From contig CALKVA010000005.1 of the NCBI GenBank assembly GCA_937996625.1, positions 1 through 64,000 on the forward strand: a stretch of DNA of 64,000 nt. The letters are read 5' to 3'. Both the position numbers and the translations under genes were made by a program. Of the stretch, positions 62,401-64,000 are shown piece after piece. Source of the DNA: UBA5951 sp009936885. GTDB taxonomy: Bacteria; Pseudomonadota; Alphaproteobacteria; Puniceispirillales; Puniceispirillaceae. Every line of letters begins with the position of its first letter. The first letter of the stretch is position 1. The notes below the pieces were generated by a model. That model worked only from the letters and a program-made list of their open reading frames with translations, searched no databases and was not told where the DNA came from.

Positions 62401-62491
62401 GTTCTGGAAATTTATCTATGATTCCAGTGACAAGATTATCAGCGAAAGCCTGCGAAGCTGGGATAGTGTAAAATCCAGATTTTATCATCAA
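59471..62491 (-). CDS. addB: Double-strand break repair protein AddB
   Basis: 1006 residues. AddB-type inactive-helicase body (LPSRRAISSIKEAF near 45, ILAGSTGTLPMTRAFM around 210, GGLNEGVWPPFSQRDMW around 630) and a C-terminal PD-(D/E)xK nuclease domain (ARADRIELHQGNHYKIIDYKSGNPP). It corresponds to the alphaproteobacterial AddB, which lacks the N-terminal iron-sulfur Cys set of the Bacillus protein by eye. It overlaps addA, so they are one operon. Confidence 0.93.
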   Translation of the reverse strand: MMIKSGFYTIPASQAFADNLVTGIIDKFPEPEQLARIELYLPSRRAISSIKEAFFKHQNQGPILLPKMFAVGEPDEEVAINIAIERLELDEAINGFERQCLIASQIQHFPIGGRRIAPAPAMKLASSLCMLIDQMQRAGTPLSAIKDVLPDELSTHWQEILKFLTILFDYWPSILAERGQIDPVARQQQLLQAQLDFWTSHPPNAPIILAGSTGTLPMTRAFMKVISQLPMGVVIFPGIELDIEDADWCAIEQDSVHPLHQIARSMAEFELPLSEVRYWHVTEQMQHKSVRSRQIVLRELMRPASRTSQWRRLAVDQSELSPSSLEGLKVMSVTDAFQEAELIAGLMRQALETPNKTAMLITPDRMLARKVQAALTRWNILVDDSAGSALILSSPARFLALIIRVVQEDASPHALRALFKHPFATAGLPRAEFIHLANLFEEQILRGPLPRKNWESWTLLVAQTPKLKNFWQTCLLPAFIPLRDAFKAINPSLDTLAIALMQTAQNLGALPENRLDESRVDSDSDINDTQSDAAFHIYSDFAGVILLELLSDMIRFGDSYPIAASEFYNTFSVLCQEKVVRTPYNQHPRLKILGTIEARMQQADTVILGGLNEGVWPPFSQRDMWINNASRTQLGLPDRHWRIALSAHDFMMAAASPEVMITRSVITDGAPTQISRWLARLDAVVAAAGLSSYLDKQIPVWMKAVNARKIPDIVKPIARPEPKPALAQRPSQISATDFDQWITDPYGFYVKKILKIRQKNPIDEPPSVALRGSLVHDVIAEFSTRYPTGKLPEDAGEQLHKIVDAHLSKWSNIAYIDLFWRQKISVILNWFLEEEGRRRDERFQVVVEKEGKLELSIGQRLILVTARADRIELHQGNHYKIIDYKSGNPPSKLAVSLGRAVQLLVEAAILSKGGYRLSDKTAQDIELFYWQLKGRETAPAKIDDVTPDDFDVSIIFDQLLALVQSFENEEQPYLSEPNSAQRPKFSQVRHLARIKEWRAFEVNDDG

Positions 62492-62546
62492 TTTGATAAT
62501 AGCTCAGATAAGGTTTAAGGGCAGTATTTTTTATCAACCTGTTAAA

Positions 62547-63026
62547 TTATTCGCACAGTCCAATAAAAGAAGCCATGATTGGATTAGAGGTTTTAATAGT
62601 AATCATACGCTGGTAAGAAAGGCTGCTACTATTTCTATCTTGAAAATCCAGCTGAATATAGATGCTGTGAGCAGGAATTATTGGCTCTATTAGACCTGGC
62701 CATTCAATAATGCAACAATGCTCTATGAGCGCTTCTTCAATTCCAAGCATTATTGCCTCTTCGATACTATTTAATCGATAGAGATCAAGATGCCATATTT
62801 CAAAACCAACACTCACCTCATAGCTTTGAATAAGGTTAAAAGATGGGCTTGGAATCTCACCAACACTATTACAAGCGTTCCTGATTATGGCTCGTGCCAG
62901 CGTTGTCTTCCCAGAACCAAGCTCGCCAGAAAGACAGAAGACAACCCTTGGCCTTACATAATTTGCAAGTATACGCCCTAAATTACATAACGATTCTTCA
63001 TCAATAGAAGCTATGGTCCATTCCAT
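62547..63026 (-). CDS. tsaE: tRNA threonylcarbamoyladenosine biosynthesis protein TsaE
   Basis: 159 residues from ATG 63026. The frame is open to 63089 but that extension overlaps the 3' end of ahcY and carries no family sequence. Walker A LSGELGSGKTTLARAII (about 32-48), then SPSFNLIQSYEV and HLDLYRLNSIEEA, and IEWPGLIEPI, the TsaE pattern. ATPase needed with TsaBD for t6A37 modification. It lies between ahcY and addB; the phosphotransferase and nucleotidyltransferase genes that often stand here in relatives are absent. Confidence 0.93.
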   Translation of the reverse strand: MEWTIASIDEESLCNLGRILANYVRPRVVFCLSGELGSGKTTLARAIIRNACNSVGEIPSPSFNLIQSYEVSVGFEIWHLDLYRLNSIEEAIMLGIEEALIEHCCIIEWPGLIEPIIPAHSIYIQLDFQDRNSSSLSYQRMITIKTSNPIMASFIGLCE

Positions 63027-63039
63027 TAAGATGCCCGAA

Positions 63040-64000
63040 TTAGTACCTATATTCTTCAGACTTAAAGGGGCCTTGCTGCTCAACGCCAATATAATTTGCC
63101 TGGTCTTCTCTTAGTTCGGTAAGTTTGGCACCAATTTTATCCAAGTGAAGCGCGGCAACTTTTTCATCCAAATGCCTTGGCAACGTATAGACTTTATTTT
63201 CATACTTATCGCTATCTTGCCATAATTCGATTTGTGCCAGCACCTGATTTGTAAATGAGGCAGACATAACAAAAGACGGATGGCCTGTTGCACACCCAAG
63301 GTTAACAAGTCGTCCCTTAGCAAGCAAAATCATCCTCTTACCATCTGGAAACTCAATTTCATCTACCTGAGGCTTTATTTCGCTCCATACATAATTTGAT
63401 AGTGAGGATACCTGAATTTCATTATCGAAGTGCCCAATATTACACACAATCGCCCTATCCTTCATATCACGCATGTGATCAAGCGTTATCACATCTTTAT
63501 TGCCTGTCGCTGTTACAAAAATATCAGCTTTAGATGCAACATCATCTAATGTTACAACTTCATATCCTTCCATAGCTGCCTGCAAGGCACATATAGGGTC
63601 GATTTCGGTTACCATTACCCGTGCGCCGCCCTGACGAAGGGAGGCAGCAGAGCCTTTGCCCACATCCCCAAATCCGCATACCAAAGCAACCTTTCCTGCA
63701 AGCATAACATCTGTGGCACGGCGTATTCCATCTACCAATGATTCGCGCACACCATATAGGTTATCAAATTTTGACTTAGTGACAGAGTCATTCACATTTA
63801 TTGCTGGAAACGGTAATTGTCCTTGTTCAGCGAGCTGATATAGACGAAGAACACCTGTTGTTGTCTCTTCCGAAACCCCTTTTATGGCATCTCGCTGGCG
63901 GGTAAACCAGCCTTTGTGAGAATGATGTCTTTTTAAAATCTGCTGCTTTAGAAAAGTTTCTTCTTCTGAGGCAGGGTTTTCTAGAACCTCTTCGCCAGCT
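63040..64000 (-). CDS. ahcY: S-adenosylhomocysteine hydrolase, C-terminal part (runs off window)
   Basis: About 320 codons up to the right edge with no start seen; the N-terminal third is outside. NAD-binding domain motif GKVALVCGFGDVGKGSAASLRQGGARV, substrate motifs NVNDSVTKSKFDNLYG and the C-terminal tail ending YRY, the classical end of SAHH. It hydrolyses S-adenosylhomocysteine to adenosine and homocysteine. An insert of about 40 residues (EEVLENPASEEETFLKQ with following RHHSHKGWFTRQRD) ahead of GVSEETTTGV is typical of the long proteobacterial form. tsaE follows 13 nt after the stop. Confidence 0.95.
   Translation of the reverse strand, partial: AGEEVLENPASEEETFLKQQILKRHHSHKGWFTRQRDAIKGVSEETTTGVLRLYQLAEQGQLPFPAINVNDSVTKSKFDNLYGVRESLVDGIRRATDVMLAGKVALVCGFGDVGKGSAASLRQGGARVMVTEIDPICALQAAMEGYEVVTLDDVASKADIFVTATGNKDVITLDHMRDMKDRAIVCNIGHFDNEIQVSSLSNYVWSEIKPQVDEIEFPDGKRMILLAKGRLVNLGCATGHPSFVMSASFTNQVLAQIELWQDSDKYENKVYTLPRHLDEKVAALHLDKIGAKLTELREDQANYIGVEQQGPFKSEEYRY

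Noticed and set aside
63027..63089. N-terminal extension of tsaE (21 codons)
   Set aside because: It overlaps the end of ahcY, carries no family sequence, and the ATG at 63026 gives the usual TsaE length.

Overview
The window is a 64 kb stretch of a low-to-moderate GC alphaproteobacterial chromosome. The evidence is the gene order (thrS-infC-rpmI-rplT-pheS-pheT; aroA-cmk-rpsA-ihfB-lapA-trpF-trpB-trpA-folC; ahcY/tsaE/addB/addA/trxA; nitroreductase/rnd/lptC/lptA/lptB), an Irr-type Fur protein, a FYDLN-acid protein and an NDUFA9-like protein. Together with a C3-sulfonate catabolic operon this suggests a marine heterotroph, possibly of the SAR116/Rhodospirillales type. The lineage is an inference, as no rRNA gene is present.

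Layout. 1-710: N-terminal part of a tyrosine integrase running off the left edge, next to a tRNA-Ser(GGA) gene, so the window probably begins at the edge of an integrated element. 961-15577: housekeeping genes (lepA, leuA, pheST, rplT, rpmI, infC, thrS), then a glycosyltransferase, an alpha/beta hydrolase, a GST-like protein and a GNAT protein. 15584-23780: glutamate synthase (gltB, gltD), uppP and an NDUFA9-like reductase. 23995-35060: an accessory catabolic island, with a TRAP transporter, an HpsN-type (HisD-like) sulfopropanediol dehydrogenase, an SDR and a zinc MDR, SuyA, SuyB, an Ldh2-type sulfolactate dehydrogenase candidate and a YeiH-type exporter on the minus strand, faced by a divergent LacI-family regulator. 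Read together it is a full route for uptake of 2,3-dihydroxypropane-1-sulfonate (DHPS), oxidation to sulfolactate, desulfonation to pyruvate plus sulfite, and anion export. 35266-44981: a 40-residue small membrane ORF, a PCu(A)C copper chaperone, gap, katG, irr, a nitroreductase, rnd, lptC-lptA-lptB and an SGNH hydrolase. 45026-55660: rhodanese, tRNA-Ala(GGC), FYDLN protein, then aroA through folC. 55712-64000: trxA, addA, addB, tsaE and the C-terminal part of ahcY, which runs off the right edge.

The most interesting items beyond routine annotation are: the DHPS operon with its own LacI-type operator and an unannotated 59-residue two-helix membrane ORF at its head; a hairpin that appears to bridge a distant Shine-Dalgarno to a TTG start between suyB and the dehydrogenase gene; an almost perfect Irr box (ICE) abutting the katG -35 box with irr itself next door; a GAPDH lacking the usual NAD-selecting Asp; and a recurrent habit of short degenerate tandem repeats (11-17 bp units, 2-4 copies) in the intergenic gaps. 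No CRISPR array, IS element or rRNA operon was seen.
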